Assembly: GCF_001425305.1 (NCBI RefSeq) | Contig: NZ_LMEE01000003.1 | Coordinates: forward strand, 525,634-589,633 | Origin: Phenylobacterium sp. Root1290 | Lineage (GTDB): Bacteria > Pseudomonadota > Alphaproteobacteria > Caulobacterales > Caulobacteraceae | Length of the DNA stretch: 64,000 nucleotides | Direction of reading: 5' to 3' | Shown here: positions 51,736 to 60,489 of the stretch, in pieces | How the letters are laid out: each line of letters opens with the position of its first letter | How positions within the stretch are numbered: position 1 is the first letter of the stretch | The notes under the pieces: model-generated | Told to the model about the DNA's origin: nothing | Seen by the model: the letters and a program-made list of their open reading frames with translations, nothing else | Databases searched by the model: none | Program-made: the position numbers and the translations under genes

Positions 51736-53580
51736 ATGCACAGTCGCCGACATCTACTTCTTTCCGCCGGCGCGCTCGCCATCCTGGGCGGTTGCGCCAG
51801 CAAGGCCGCGGCCCCGCCTTTCGCAGCGCCGCCGCCCGCGCCGGCCCCTGATGCGGCCGCGCAACTGACCGCCTTCCTGGAGAAGATTTTCGACCAGGCG
51901 CTGGACGATTCGCCGCAACTGGTCACCGGGCTCGGCCTCGACAAGGGCGAGCGCGCCCAGGCCAAGTTCAAGCTCGACGACAGCTCGCTCGCCGAGAAGG
52001 CGCGGGCGAAGGCTCTGAACACCGCACAGTTGGCCGAGTTGAAGGCGATCGACCGCGCGCAGCTCTCGGGCATGCCGGGCGTGAACTACGACAGCGTGCT
52101 CTTCAATCTCGAGACCGCCGAGGCCGCCAACCAGCGGTTCGACTACGGCTATCTGGGCGCGGGCGTGCCCTACATGATCTCGCAGCTGAGCGGTTCCTAT
52201 CAGTCGACGCCCGACTGGCTCGACAATCAGCATCGCATCGAGACCAAGGAGGACGCGGACGCCTATCTATCGCGCCTGGCCGACTTCGGAGCGATCATCG
52301 ATCAGGAGGTCGAACGCGCCCGCAAGGATATCGGCGCGGGCGTCATCCCGCCGGACTTCATCATCGCCCGCGCCCTGCCGCAGATGCAGGGCATGCTGGT
52401 GGCGCCGGAGGCCTCGGGCCTGGTGACCTCGGTCGCCCGCCGGGCCAAGGACAAGGGCATCGCAGGCGACTATGCCGGCCAGGCCGCCAAGATCTACGCC
52501 GAGAAGGTGGCGCCCGCGCTGGAGCGCCAGGTCGCCCTCTTCAAGGAGACCCAGGGCAAGGCCTGGCACGACGCGGGCGTCTGGCGTCAGCCGGATGGCG
52601 AGGCCTATTACGAGCAGGCCCTGCACGGCTCGACCACGACGCGCCTGAGCGCCGAGGAGGTGCACAATATCGGGTTGGAACAGGCCAAGGCGCTGCAGTC
52701 GCGCGCCGACGTGCTGCTGCGCGGAGAGGGCCTGACCAAGGGCAGCGTCGGCGAGCGGATCCAGGCGCTCTACAAGGACAAGCGCTACCACTATCCGAAC
52801 ACCGATCCGGGCAAGGAAAAGCTGATCGCCGACCTGATGGAGATGGTCGCGGCGACCACCAAGCGCCTTCCCGAGTACTTCGATGCGCTGCCCAAGGCGC
52901 CGCTTCAGATCAAGCGGGTGCCCAAGACGATCGAGGCGGCCGCTCCCGGCGGCTACTACAATCAGCCCAGCCTCGATGGCTCGCGGCCGGGCATCTACTG
53001 GATCAACCTGCGCGACACGGCGGAGTATCCGAAGTGGGCGCTGCCGACCCTGACCTATCATGAGGGCGTGCCGGGCCATCATCTCCAGTTGTCGCTGCAG
53101 CAGGAGGCCGACCTGCCGATGATACGCCGCGCCACCTTCCTGTCGGCCTATGGCGAGGGTTGGGCGCTCTATGCCGAGGAGCTGGCCCGCGAGATGGGCG
53201 TCTATGATGGCGATCCGCGCGGCGAGATCGGCTACATCCAGGCGGCGCTGTTCCGCGCCGCACGCCTGGTGGTCGACACCGGCATGCACGCCAAGCGCTG
53301 GAGTCGCGAGAAGGCGATCGAGACGATGAGCGCCATCAGCGGCACGCCGACCACGGCCTCGACCACCGAGATCGAACGCTATGTCGTCTGGCCGGGGCAG
53401 GCCTGCAGCTACATGGTCGGCAAGCTGGAGTGGCTGCGGCTGCGGGAGAAGGCCAAGTCCGCGATGGGCGCGAGCTTCGACATCCGCAAGTTCCATGACG
53501 CCGGGCTGTTGTCAGGGGCGATGCCGCTGACCGTCCTCGAGGCGGTGGTCGATCAGTACATCGCCACGGCGCGGAGCTGA
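51736..53580 (+). CDS. DUF885 putative metallopeptidase lipoprotein
   Basis: 614 residues from the ATG at 51736, which opens with a lipoprotein signal (MHSRRHLLLSAGALAILGGC, lipobox cysteine at 20). The C-terminal region contains HEGVPGHHLQ and EGWALYAEELA, which together resemble the HExxH-plus-glutamate zinc site of gluzincin peptidases, although the spacing differs (HEGxxGHH). DUF885 proteins are secreted peptidases of unknown specificity. An AAPxx-rich linker (about 20-45) follows the lipid anchor. It ends two bases before the convergent GNAT gene. Confidence 0.88.
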   Translation: MHSRRHLLLSAGALAILGGCASKAAAPPFAAPPPAPAPDAAAQLTAFLEKIFDQALDDSPQLVTGLGLDKGERAQAKFKLDDSSLAEKARAKALNTAQLAELKAIDRAQLSGMPGVNYDSVLFNLETAEAANQRFDYGYLGAGVPYMISQLSGSYQSTPDWLDNQHRIETKEDADAYLSRLADFGAIIDQEVERARKDIGAGVIPPDFIIARALPQMQGMLVAPEASGLVTSVARRAKDKGIAGDYAGQAAKIYAEKVAPALERQVALFKETQGKAWHDAGVWRQPDGEAYYEQALHGSTTTRLSAEEVHNIGLEQAKALQSRADVLLRGEGLTKGSVGERIQALYKDKRYHYPNTDPGKEKLIADLMEMVAATTKRLPEYFDALPKAPLQIKRVPKTIEAAAPGGYYNQPSLDGSRPGIYWINLRDTAEYPKWALPTLTYHEGVPGHHLQLSLQQEADLPMIRRATFLSAYGEGWALYAEELAREMGVYDGDPRGEIGYIQAALFRAARLVVDTGMHAKRWSREKAIETMSAISGTPTTASTTEIERYVVWPGQACSYMVGKLEWLRLREKAKSAMGASFDIRKFHDAGLLSGAMPLTVLEAVVDQYIATARS

Positions 53581-53582
53581 CC

Positions 53583-54086
53583 TCAGGCGAGCCGGCGGTA
53601 GAGGCGCTCCACCTTGCCGCCGGTCTCGTAGGTCCCGACGTCCGACAGCCCGAGCTTGGCCAAGACGCGCTGTGAGCCAAGGTTGTCCGGGTGCACGCTC
53701 GCGGCGATGGCCGGCAGGCGCAGCGCCTGGAAGGCATGGTCGAGGAGGCAGGCGCCGGCTTCGGTCGCCAGGCCGCGGCCCCAGGCGTTCTTGCGTAGGC
53801 GATAGCCGATCTGGACATCGTCGGAGCCTGGCAGGGGCGTCAGCAGCGCCCAGCCCAGCAGGGTGGTCGGCGCGGCATGTTCGAAGAGGCTCCAGTATCC
53901 GAGGCCCTCGCCGAAGTCGGTTTGGATCTGAGCGGTCAGATGGGTGCGTTGACGTTCGGGCGGCCAGACCGCGCCGAGATAGCGCATCACATCGTGATCG
54001 CTGTTGATGGCGATGCTGGCGTCCAGGTCGCTGAACTGCCTGGGACGAAGCCTCAGGCGCGCGGTGACGAAGCTCGGTTGCCCCAT
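53583..54086 (-). CDS. GNAT-family N-acetyltransferase (RimJ/RimL type)
   Basis: 167 residues. The opening FVTARLRLRPRQFSDLDA and the acetyl-CoA motif YRLRKNAWGRGLATEAGACLLDHAF, then VHPDNLGSQRVLAKLGLSDVG, are RimJ/RimL-like. It may acetylate ribosomal protein N-termini or small amines. Its ATG shares a base with the stop of the EAL-domain gene, so the two are translationally coupled. Confidence 0.9.
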   Translation of the reverse strand: MGQPSFVTARLRLRPRQFSDLDASIAINSDHDVMRYLGAVWPPERQRTHLTAQIQTDFGEGLGYWSLFEHAAPTTLLGWALLTPLPGSDDVQIGYRLRKNAWGRGLATEAGACLLDHAFQALRLPAIAASVHPDNLGSQRVLAKLGLSDVGTYETGGKVERLYRRLA

Positions 54087-55726
54087 CAGCCCCAGCTGTC
54101 GATCGAGCCGACGCGGCGCGCCGCCGGACGGGGCGTGCCGACGACCGCCGGAGCGATGACGGAGGCGGGGGCGTCGCTTGGCGCGCCGTAGAGCCAGCCC
54201 TGGGCGAAGTCGACCCCGGCGCGCCGCACGGCGTCCTCGGCGGCGGCGTTCTCCACCATCTCGGCGATGGTCCGGACCTTAAGCTCGGCGCACATGCGCA
54301 CCAGATGACGGATGAAGGTGCTCTCGCGGCCGCCGTGCTGCAGTTCGCGGATGTAGCGGCCATCGATCTTGACGATGTCGAGGGTCAGTTGCTGCAGATA
54401 GGCCAGGGACGCGGCGCCCGCGCCGAAGTCGTCCAGGCAGATCACGCAGCCTTCCTGGCGCAGGGTGGACAGGTGGCGGTCGGCAAGGGCCAGGTCGTCG
54501 ATCGCCGCGCTCTCGGTGATCTCCAGCAGCAGCCGCCCGGCGACGGTCGGCGACTTGGCCAGCATCTGACGCACGGCCTGGATGAAGGCGGGGCTGATGA
54601 TCGTGCGGCCAGAGACGTTCGCCGCGAGCTTCAATCCCGGCTCCGCCGCAAGACGGGCGACGGTTTCCTCGACGACCGCGATGTCCAGAGGTTCGATCAT
54701 GTCGAGCTCCTCTGCCATGCGGATCATCGGATAGGGGCTGGCGCTGTCGCCGAAGCGGACCAGCATCTCGTAGTGGTGCAGGGTCGAACCAGCCTTCAGA
54801 TCGACGACCGGCTGGTAGACAAGGCGGAAGCGCTTGTCGTTCACCGCCGCGCCCAGCACCCCGACGTCGGCCAGGGTCTTCTTGATCGAGCGATCGACCA
54901 TCTCGTTCAGGTCGAGCGTCCCGCCGTCGCTGACGCCTTCGTTGATGAAGTTGTCCAGCGCATAGCGGATCGCGCGGGCCAGTTGCGCGGGCGAGGCGGT
55001 GGACTGAAGCGTCATCAGCCGCGCATTGGCGTGCAGGCCTGAGCTTGAATCGGACGAGATCTGGGTGATGAGCCTTTGAACCAGGGCGTCGACGCCCTCG
55101 CCCTTCTGACGCACCAGGGCGAAGCGGTCGGAGCCCAGGCTGGCCGCGGCGGACCCGCCATGGGACTGCGCGCGAAGACCGCCGATCAGGCGCTGCTCGA
55201 GCGCGAGGAAGGCTTCGGGGGCCACCCGTTCACGCAGCGCCGCCAGGCCGCCGAACTCCAGGAACGCCATCTCCAGTTCCTGCCCGGTCGCGCGCGCCGC
55301 CTCGATCAGGGCGCCTGCCGCCGCCTCAAACGCGGCCTTGTCGTGCAGGTCATGGCTGGTCTTGGGCGCCGCGCGGCTGAAAGCGCAGGATACGGCCCCG
55401 CCGTTGCCGGGCATCTTGAACGCGCTCATCGCGGCTGCGCGCTCGGCTCCGCCGTCGCTGGCCAGACCGACCACGATCGGGCCGCCGCGTCCGCCGTCCT
55501 TGAGGCCGGCGAGCAGCGCATCGACCATCGCCCGGTCCCGCGGATCGATGAAGTCGCGCCAGGCGCGGCCGACCAGATCGGTCTCCGCCGAACCGGACAG
55601 CGCCTCGCTGGCCCCGATGGCCAATCCGATCCGGCCGTCGGGCGCGAGCTCCAGCAGGAGATCCGCGCTCGCGAAGGCGAAGCCGAGCAGGCGTTGAGGG
55701 GCTAAGGACAAGCGGACGGTCTCCAT
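54086..55726 (-). CDS. PAS - degenerate GGDEF - EAL domain protein, probable c-di-GMP phosphodiesterase
   Basis: 546 residues. An N-terminal PAS-like part (about 10-110) leads into a GGDEF-like fold whose signature is degraded to LGSDRFALV, so it cannot synthesise c-di-GMP. The C-terminal EAL domain (about 285-520) reads YEMLVRF at the EAL position (E-M-L), LAANVSG, LLEITES, CLDDFGAG, IVKIDG, IAEMVEN and AQGWLYG; the metal- and substrate-binding residues are all present. Hydrolysis of c-di-GMP is therefore likely, and would feed on the same messenger that controls CckA. Confidence 0.88.
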   Translation of the reverse strand: METVRLSLAPQRLLGFAFASADLLLELAPDGRIGLAIGASEALSGSAETDLVGRAWRDFIDPRDRAMVDALLAGLKDGGRGGPIVVGLASDGGAERAAAMSAFKMPGNGGAVSCAFSRAAPKTSHDLHDKAAFEAAAGALIEAARATGQELEMAFLEFGGLAALRERVAPEAFLALEQRLIGGLRAQSHGGSAAASLGSDRFALVRQKGEGVDALVQRLITQISSDSSSGLHANARLMTLQSTASPAQLARAIRYALDNFINEGVSDGGTLDLNEMVDRSIKKTLADVGVLGAAVNDKRFRLVYQPVVDLKAGSTLHHYEMLVRFGDSASPYPMIRMAEELDMIEPLDIAVVEETVARLAAEPGLKLAANVSGRTIISPAFIQAVRQMLAKSPTVAGRLLLEITESAAIDDLALADRHLSTLRQEGCVICLDDFGAGAASLAYLQQLTLDIVKIDGRYIRELQHGGRESTFIRHLVRMCAELKVRTIAEMVENAAAEDAVRRAGVDFAQGWLYGAPSDAPASVIAPAVVGTPRPAARRVGSIDSWG

Positions 55727-55841
55727 CCCGCGACGGGCGCCGCATACTTGCCAGACGCGATTAATTTCACGTTGAGACCGTGGTTCGCCTTAAATGGGGC
55801 GAACGGCTAAGTCTTCTCGTCTTCGAAGCCAGGGAGGATGC

Positions 55842-56333
55842 ATGCGCGAACGCCTGACAGCCCGGGTGCTGCTGTTCGACGACGACGGACGGATCCTCCT
55901 GCTCAAGGGACGACTGCCGAACCGCAGCACGTCGTCCTGGTTCACCGTCGGCGGCGGTGTCGAGCCGGGGGAAACGCTGCTGGAAGCCGCGCTGCGCGAG
56001 ATCGCCGAGGAGACAGGCTTCGTCGAGAATGTCGAGCTGGGGCCCATCGTGTGGACACGCGAGGCGGTCAGCATGCTCGCGAGCGGCGAAATGGCGTTGT
56101 TCAAGGAAAGCTACATCGTCGCGCGCTGCCGTGGCGGGGAGGTCTCCCGAGCGGGCTGGGAGGCTCATGAGCTTGACCTCATCGACGACATCCGCTGGTG
56201 GAGCCTGGAGGAAATCGCCGCGACCACCGACAGGATCTGGCCCGAACGCTTCTGCGAGCTGATCGGCGCGGCGGCGCGCGGCGAGCACCCTGCGTCGCCG
56301 CTGGAGATCAGCGTCGTCAGCGCCGCCGGCTGA
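55842..56333 (+). CDS. Nudix hydrolase
   Basis: 163 residues from an ATG with a good AGGGAGG upstream. The Nudix box GGVEPGETLLEAALREIAEETGF is complete, with the REIAEE glutamates that bind magnesium. The N-terminus RLTARVLLFDDDGRILLLKG is standard. These enzymes hydrolyse nucleoside diphosphates linked to other groups; the target is unknown. It lies divergent from the EAL gene across a 115-base gap. Confidence 0.92.
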   Translation: MRERLTARVLLFDDDGRILLLKGRLPNRSTSSWFTVGGGVEPGETLLEAALREIAEETGFVENVELGPIVWTREAVSMLASGEMALFKESYIVARCRGGEVSRAGWEAHELDLIDDIRWWSLEEIAATTDRIWPERFCELIGAAARGEHPASPLEISVVSAAG

Positions 56334-56376
56334 ACGCTGTCATCGGGGCGCCGTCTCGGCGCGATAGGGGAGGGGC

Positions 56377-57462
56377 ATGCTGATCACCATTCTCGCCGCG
56401 GCCGCGGCCATCTCCGCAAGCTGCGATCTAGAGACGCCCAACGGCGAGCCCGGATGCACCCGCGCGGCGGTCGATGCGCTCAAGGTCAACGATCTGCAGG
56501 CGATCGGCACCCACAACTCATACAAGCAGGCGATCGCGCCCAGGCAGATGGCGTTGCTGCGGGTTGTTGATCCCAAGCAGGCTGACGGCCTGGACTACGC
56601 CCATCCGCCGCTGGCCGCCCAGCTGGGCGCCGGTGCGCGCCAGCTCGAGCTCGATCTGTTGAATGACCCGGGCGGCGGTCGCTATGCTTCGCCCCTGGCG
56701 ATGAAGATGGCGCCCGACATCCCGTACGACCTCGCGCCGCTGCAGGGGCCGGGGATGAAGGTCATGCACGTCCAGGACATCGACTACCGCTCCAGCTGCG
56801 CGCGCTTCACCGATTGCCTGAAGGAGGTGGCGGCCTGGTCGAAGGCGCACCCCGATCACCTGCCGATCCTCATCCTCCTGAACCTCAAGGAGGGCGGGCT
56901 GAACGTCCCCGGAACGGTCGAGGCCCTCGCCTTCGACGCCGCCGCCATGGACGCGGTGGACGCCGAGATCCTGTCAGTCTTCCAGCCCGGCGAACTGATC
57001 ACGCCAGGCAGCGTCCAGGGCCGCCGCGCCAGCCTGCGCGAGGCGGTGCTGGCAGGCGACTGGCCGACCCTGAAGGCCGCCCGCGGCAAGGTGATGTTCG
57101 CGCTCGACGCGCCGCCCGAGCAGGTCACCCTCTACCGCGGCCAGCGGCGCTCGCTGGAGGGACGGGCGATGTTCGTGAACATCGATGAGACGTCGCCGGC
57201 CGCCGGCTACATCACCCTCAACGAGCCCAAGGAGCAGGCCGCCCGCATCGCCGCGGCGGTGAAGGCCGGTTTCATCGTCCGCACCCGCGCCGACGCCGAC
57301 ACGCTCGAGGCGCGCAATGGCGATCTCAGCCGCCAGCAGGCTGCGTTCAGCTCCGGCGCGCAGTACGTCTCGACCGACTACATGGCGCCTGACCCGCGCC
57401 TGGGCGCCTACAGCGTCCAACTGCCCGGCGGGGGAACCGCGCGGCGCAGCCCGGCGCGCTAG
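56377..57462 (+). CDS. Secreted calcium-dependent phosphoinositide-type phospholipase C
   Basis: 361 residues with a signal peptide (MLITILAAAAAISA, cleavage near residues 14-16). The TIM-barrel PI-PLC core has catalytic His46 (AIGTHNSYKQ), the acidic ligands in ELDLLND (91-97) and His131 in VMHVQDIDYR. It matches the Ca-dependent PI-PLC family found in some bacteria and secreted. It cleaves phosphatidylinositol or a related inositol phospholipid, giving diacylglycerol and inositol phosphate. The stop overlaps that of the convergent GFA gene by four bases. Confidence 0.86.
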   Translation: MLITILAAAAAISASCDLETPNGEPGCTRAAVDALKVNDLQAIGTHNSYKQAIAPRQMALLRVVDPKQADGLDYAHPPLAAQLGAGARQLELDLLNDPGGGRYASPLAMKMAPDIPYDLAPLQGPGMKVMHVQDIDYRSSCARFTDCLKEVAAWSKAHPDHLPILILLNLKEGGLNVPGTVEALAFDAAAMDAVDAEILSVFQPGELITPGSVQGRRASLREAVLAGDWPTLKAARGKVMFALDAPPEQVTLYRGQRRSLEGRAMFVNIDETSPAAGYITLNEPKEQAARIAAAVKAGFIVRTRADADTLEARNGDLSRQQAAFSSGAQYVSTDYMAPDPRLGAYSVQLPGGGTARRSPAR

Positions 57463-57857
57463 GGCCGCGCGTCCGGATACTGCGGCAGGTCGTCGGTGAT
57501 CGGCCACCAGTCGGCTTTGGAGTCGACGTAGAAGTGGAAGTCCAGTTTCGCCCCGACCGGCGCATCCAGCGTCCCGGCCCGCAGGCGGATGAACCCGGGC
57601 TTGCTCGCCAGCCGGCTGAACAATGGCCCGCCGCACCGGCGGCAGAACACCCGCTCCTTGCCCGGCGACGACTCGTAGGCGGTCAGCTCGGCCTCGCCGC
57701 TGAGCATCCGCACGTTACGGGTTTCCAGCGGAATATTGGCGCCGAACGGCCCGCCCTGAGCCTTGCGGCAGTCGCCGCAATGACAGAGCTGGATCGGCGG
57801 CAGATCGCCTTCGACCTCGAAGCGGACAGCACGGCAAAGGCAGGATCCGGCGTGCAT
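57459..57857 (-). CDS. GFA-family (glutathione-dependent formaldehyde-activating-like) protein
   Basis: 132 residues from the ATG at 57857 (MHAGSCLCRAV). Zinc-binding cysteines appear in GSCLCRAV, CHCGDCRKAQ and CRRCGGPLF, the GFA pattern. GFA folds bind glutathione adducts or act as small zinc proteins; many have no known substrate. An in-frame upstream start at 57890 is possible but does not match the family. Confidence 0.88.
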   Translation of the reverse strand: MHAGSCLCRAVRFEVEGDLPPIQLCHCGDCRKAQGGPFGANIPLETRNVRMLSGEAELTAYESSPGKERVFCRRCGGPLFSRLASKPGFIRLRAGTLDAPVGAKLDFHFYVDSKADWWPITDDLPQYPDARP

Positions 57858-57961
57858 TTGGTCAATCTCCTGAAGCCTTGACGCGAGCATTAGGGTTAAG
57901 GCCGCTGAAACTAACCAAAAGCGTTTACGGGCAGTTGACGGAACGTCGTTATATTTCGCGC

Positions 57962-58102
57962 ATGACCCGTTTCTCGATCCAGTATGAGGAACCGTCCCCG
58001 CGGAAGCCGGCTCCGAACGGGTGGGTGATCGTTCGCGTCTTCATCTGGACGCTGCTGTTCGCCTGCTTCGGACTCTGGAGCTGGGCCATGCTGGCCAAGT
58101 AG
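57962..58102 (+). CDS. 46-residue single-pass membrane micro-protein
   Basis: MTRFSIQYEEPSPRKPAPNG leads into WVIVRVFIWTLLFACFGLWSW, a strongly hydrophobic helix, and ends AMLAK. The ATG at 57962 is favoured over an upstream in-frame start because the stretch before it is polar and unlike a coding leader. It shares orientation with the next micro-gene. No homologue was recognised. Confidence 0.6.
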   Translation: MTRFSIQYEEPSPRKPAPNGWVIVRVFIWTLLFACFGLWSWAMLAK

Positions 58103-58166
58103 CAACTGGCCCGCGCCTTGCGTTCGCACTCCTCCGACTGGGCAAAACGTCCCGACGGAGGACACA

Positions 58167-58316
58167 ATGCGGTTCACATTCGCCGAAGAAGTGCAGGCTC
58201 CCCGCCGCAACCCCCTGATGGTCTGGGCGCGCCGAGCGTTCGACATGATCGTCGTCGGGGCGCTGCTGCTGGCGGCGGCCGAGACCATCTCGTTCCTGCG
58301 GGACCTCGCGGTCTAG
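58167..58316 (+). CDS. 49-residue membrane micro-protein
   Basis: ATG at 58167 with CGGAGGA at the right spacing upstream; TAG at 58314-58316. The protein has a basic N-terminal half (MRFTFAEEVQAPRRNPLMVWARRAF) and a hydrophobic stretch DMIVVGALLLAAAETISFL, so it is likely inner-membrane anchored. Codon use matches the GC-rich neighbours. It lies between another micro-gene and the CorA-like gene; no family was recognised. Confidence 0.6.
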   Translation: MRFTFAEEVQAPRRNPLMVWARRAFDMIVVGALLLAAAETISFLRDLAV

Positions 58317-58385
58317 GGCCGTCATCGGCTTGTCATCTCCGCGTCGCATGACCGTTCCGAGCCAGGCTCGGGAGATCGTCGCACG

Positions 58386-59363
58386 ATGGGGCAAGCCAGC
58401 GCCTTCCTTTGGGCCTACCTGTTCGACGACGGCCTCGCGCGGCCTCTGACCGAGGCCACCGCGCATGCCCATCCGGCCTGCCCGCAGGCGTGGGTCTGGA
58501 CCCACTTCCCCCTGAGCGACCAACGCGCGCGTCTCCACCTCGAAGACTTCGCCGAAATGCCCGCCGCGGCGCGCGACTTGATCCTGCGCACGGAGCAGCG
58601 CGTGCAGATCCAGTTCAGCGGCGCCTGGGCCTATGGCGTCCTTCCCGACTTCGAGCGTGACCTTGACGGCCGCGCCAACGGCGCCGGTCGACTGTTGTTC
58701 GCCCTCTCCGAGCGGCGCCTGGTCACCGCCCGCCGCCAGGCGCTGCGCGTCGTCGATGAGGTGCGGCGCGAGGCCGAGCGCGGTGAGCGCCTCCAGGCAC
58801 CGGCGGACGCCGTGATCCGCCTGATCGAACGCTATGTCGACGTCTCGGAGATGCGGCTGCACGCCGCCGCGGAGGCGCTGGATCGTGTCGAGGATCACAT
58901 GCTGGGGGGACACGGTGAGGTCGAGGGATTGAAGCTTGGGCCCACCCGCCGGAGCCTGTCGCGCGATCACCGCGAGTACCTTGGCTTGCGCAGCGCCCTG
59001 CACCGCGCCTGCGCGCCGCGCGCCGCCCACGGGGTGGATCTGCTGTCATCGCACCTTCCCCGCCTGGCGCAGGAAGCCGAAGACCTAGACCGTGAAGCCG
59101 CCAGTCTGCAGGAGCGGGCCCGGCTCGTGCACGAAGAGATCGACACCCAGATCACCAGCGCCACCAATCGCAGCATGAAGGCGCTGACGGTGATGTCGAG
59201 CCTGCTGATCCCGCCGACAGTGATTGTTGGCGCCTTCGGAATGAACCTCGAGGGCATGCCCTTCGCCGCCTCGCACGCGGGCTTCGCAGCGGCCTGCGGG
59301 CTCTGTCTGGCGGTGGTGGGAGGCGCCTACTGGCTGCTGCGGCGGATGCGGGTCATGTCCTGA
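58386..59363 (+). CDS. CorA/ZntB-family metal transporter
   Basis: 325 residues. The N-terminal cytoplasmic funnel (about 1-260) is helical, and the two C-terminal membrane helices are linked by the GMN motif in VGAFGMNLEGMPFAA. This is the selectivity signature of CorA-type channels. The ZntB branch exports or imports zinc; CorA moves magnesium and cobalt. No specificity can be read. It ends 70 bases before the secreted hydrolase gene. Confidence 0.9.
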   Translation: MGQASAFLWAYLFDDGLARPLTEATAHAHPACPQAWVWTHFPLSDQRARLHLEDFAEMPAAARDLILRTEQRVQIQFSGAWAYGVLPDFERDLDGRANGAGRLLFALSERRLVTARRQALRVVDEVRREAERGERLQAPADAVIRLIERYVDVSEMRLHAAAEALDRVEDHMLGGHGEVEGLKLGPTRRSLSRDHREYLGLRSALHRACAPRAAHGVDLLSSHLPRLAQEAEDLDREAASLQERARLVHEEIDTQITSATNRSMKALTVMSSLLIPPTVIVGAFGMNLEGMPFAASHAGFAAACGLCLAVVGGAYWLLRRMRVMS

Positions 59364-59433
59364 CGCCACGGCGCCCTGGAAACGCGCCCCGAACCGCGTC
59401 TAGTGAGGCCAACGACCCTGGGGAGAGACGCCG

Positions 59434-60489
59434 TTGAAGATCCTGAGCCTGACGCTTGCTGCCTGTCTGCTGGCCAGCGCCGCCCACGCCGAGGCCCCCA
59501 GCGTCGCCAAGGTCGGCGACCTGCCCGCGGTCTTCGACGACCTTGGCGTCGCGGTCCAGACCTTGAAGACCGCCGACGGGCGCACGGTCCATTTCACTGA
59601 CACCGGCGAGCCTGGTTTCCGGCCAGTCCTGTTCATGGGCGGGACCGGCACCAGCGCGCGCGCCTTCGAGATGACCGAATTCCTGAAATCGATGCGCAAG
59701 CAGCTGAAGCTGCGCTTCATCACGGTCGAGCGTAACGGCTTTGGCGACAGCCCGATCAGGGCAGGATGGGGTTATGCCGACTATGTCGCCGAAGTGCGCG
59801 CGGTGCTCGACCATCTGCAGGTCCAGCGCGCCTCGGGCGTGGCGATCTCGGGCGGCGGACCGTACATGGCGCAGGTGGCTGCGGCGATGCCTGAGCGCCT
59901 GATCTCCCTTCACCTGCTGGCGGCTGCGACCCAGCGCCCGCCCGAGGACGCCGTCTGCAAGCTGAGCGCCGATCAACTCACCGCGTTCATGAAGTCCCAG
60001 GTGCAGAACCCCAAGACCTGGTGGGGCTTCCCGAAGGACAGCCCGACCCACAAGATCCCCGGCTTCGCCGACCGCGCCTATGACGAGGGCGCACGAGCGT
60101 TCTACATCCGTGGCCAGATGGGCGACCCCGCGCCCGAGGTCGCCGAGGTCATGCGATACTGCGGTCCTTCCCCAGACCTCTCGGCGGTCAAGGCGCCGGC
60201 CTTCATCTACCAGGGGACGGCCGACACCTTGGTCACGGTGGAGACGGCTGAACGCTGGAAGGCCCAGTTGCCGAACGTCGTCGAGATGCGGCTGTATCCG
60301 GGCGAGGGGCACGACGTGCAGTATCGCCATTGGGATCAGCTGCTGCTGGACGTGGCCGGTCATGCCGACCTTACTGTCCTCTGCGCCTCGGGTCGCTCGC
60401 TGGCGGTTCCCAAGGCGCAAGCCGAACGCAAGCTGAAGGCAGGCGCGACGTTGGGCGTCTGCGCCTGGGCCAAGCCGGCGGCCGGTTAG
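59434..60489 (+). CDS. Secreted alpha/beta hydrolase
   Basis: 351 residues from a TTG start with GGGGAGA upstream. A signal peptide (LKILSLTLAACLLASAAHA) precedes the hydrolase fold: the oxyanion strand FMGGTGTSARAFE, the nucleophile elbow ASGVAISGGGPYMAQ (G-I-S-G-G-G-P type), the acid-bearing QGTADTLVTVE and the late histidine in YPGEGHDVQYRH. The enzyme is periplasmic or secreted. A cysteine pair in the cap (VCKLS, MRYCGP) could form a disulfide. Stop-to-stop overlap with dctA is four bases. Confidence 0.82.
   Translation: MKILSLTLAACLLASAAHAEAPSVAKVGDLPAVFDDLGVAVQTLKTADGRTVHFTDTGEPGFRPVLFMGGTGTSARAFEMTEFLKSMRKQLKLRFITVERNGFGDSPIRAGWGYADYVAEVRAVLDHLQVQRASGVAISGGGPYMAQVAAAMPERLISLHLLAAATQRPPEDAVCKLSADQLTAFMKSQVQNPKTWWGFPKDSPTHKIPGFADRAYDEGARAFYIRGQMGDPAPEVAEVMRYCGPSPDLSAVKAPAFIYQGTADTLVTVETAERWKAQLPNVVEMRLYPGEGHDVQYRHWDQLLLDVAGHADLTVLCASGRSLAVPKAQAERKLKAGATLGVCAWAKPAAG

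Noticed and set aside
57935-57955. TTGACG and TATATT as a sigma-70 promoter before the 46-residue gene
   Set aside because: The spacing is nine bases, far from the usual 16-18.
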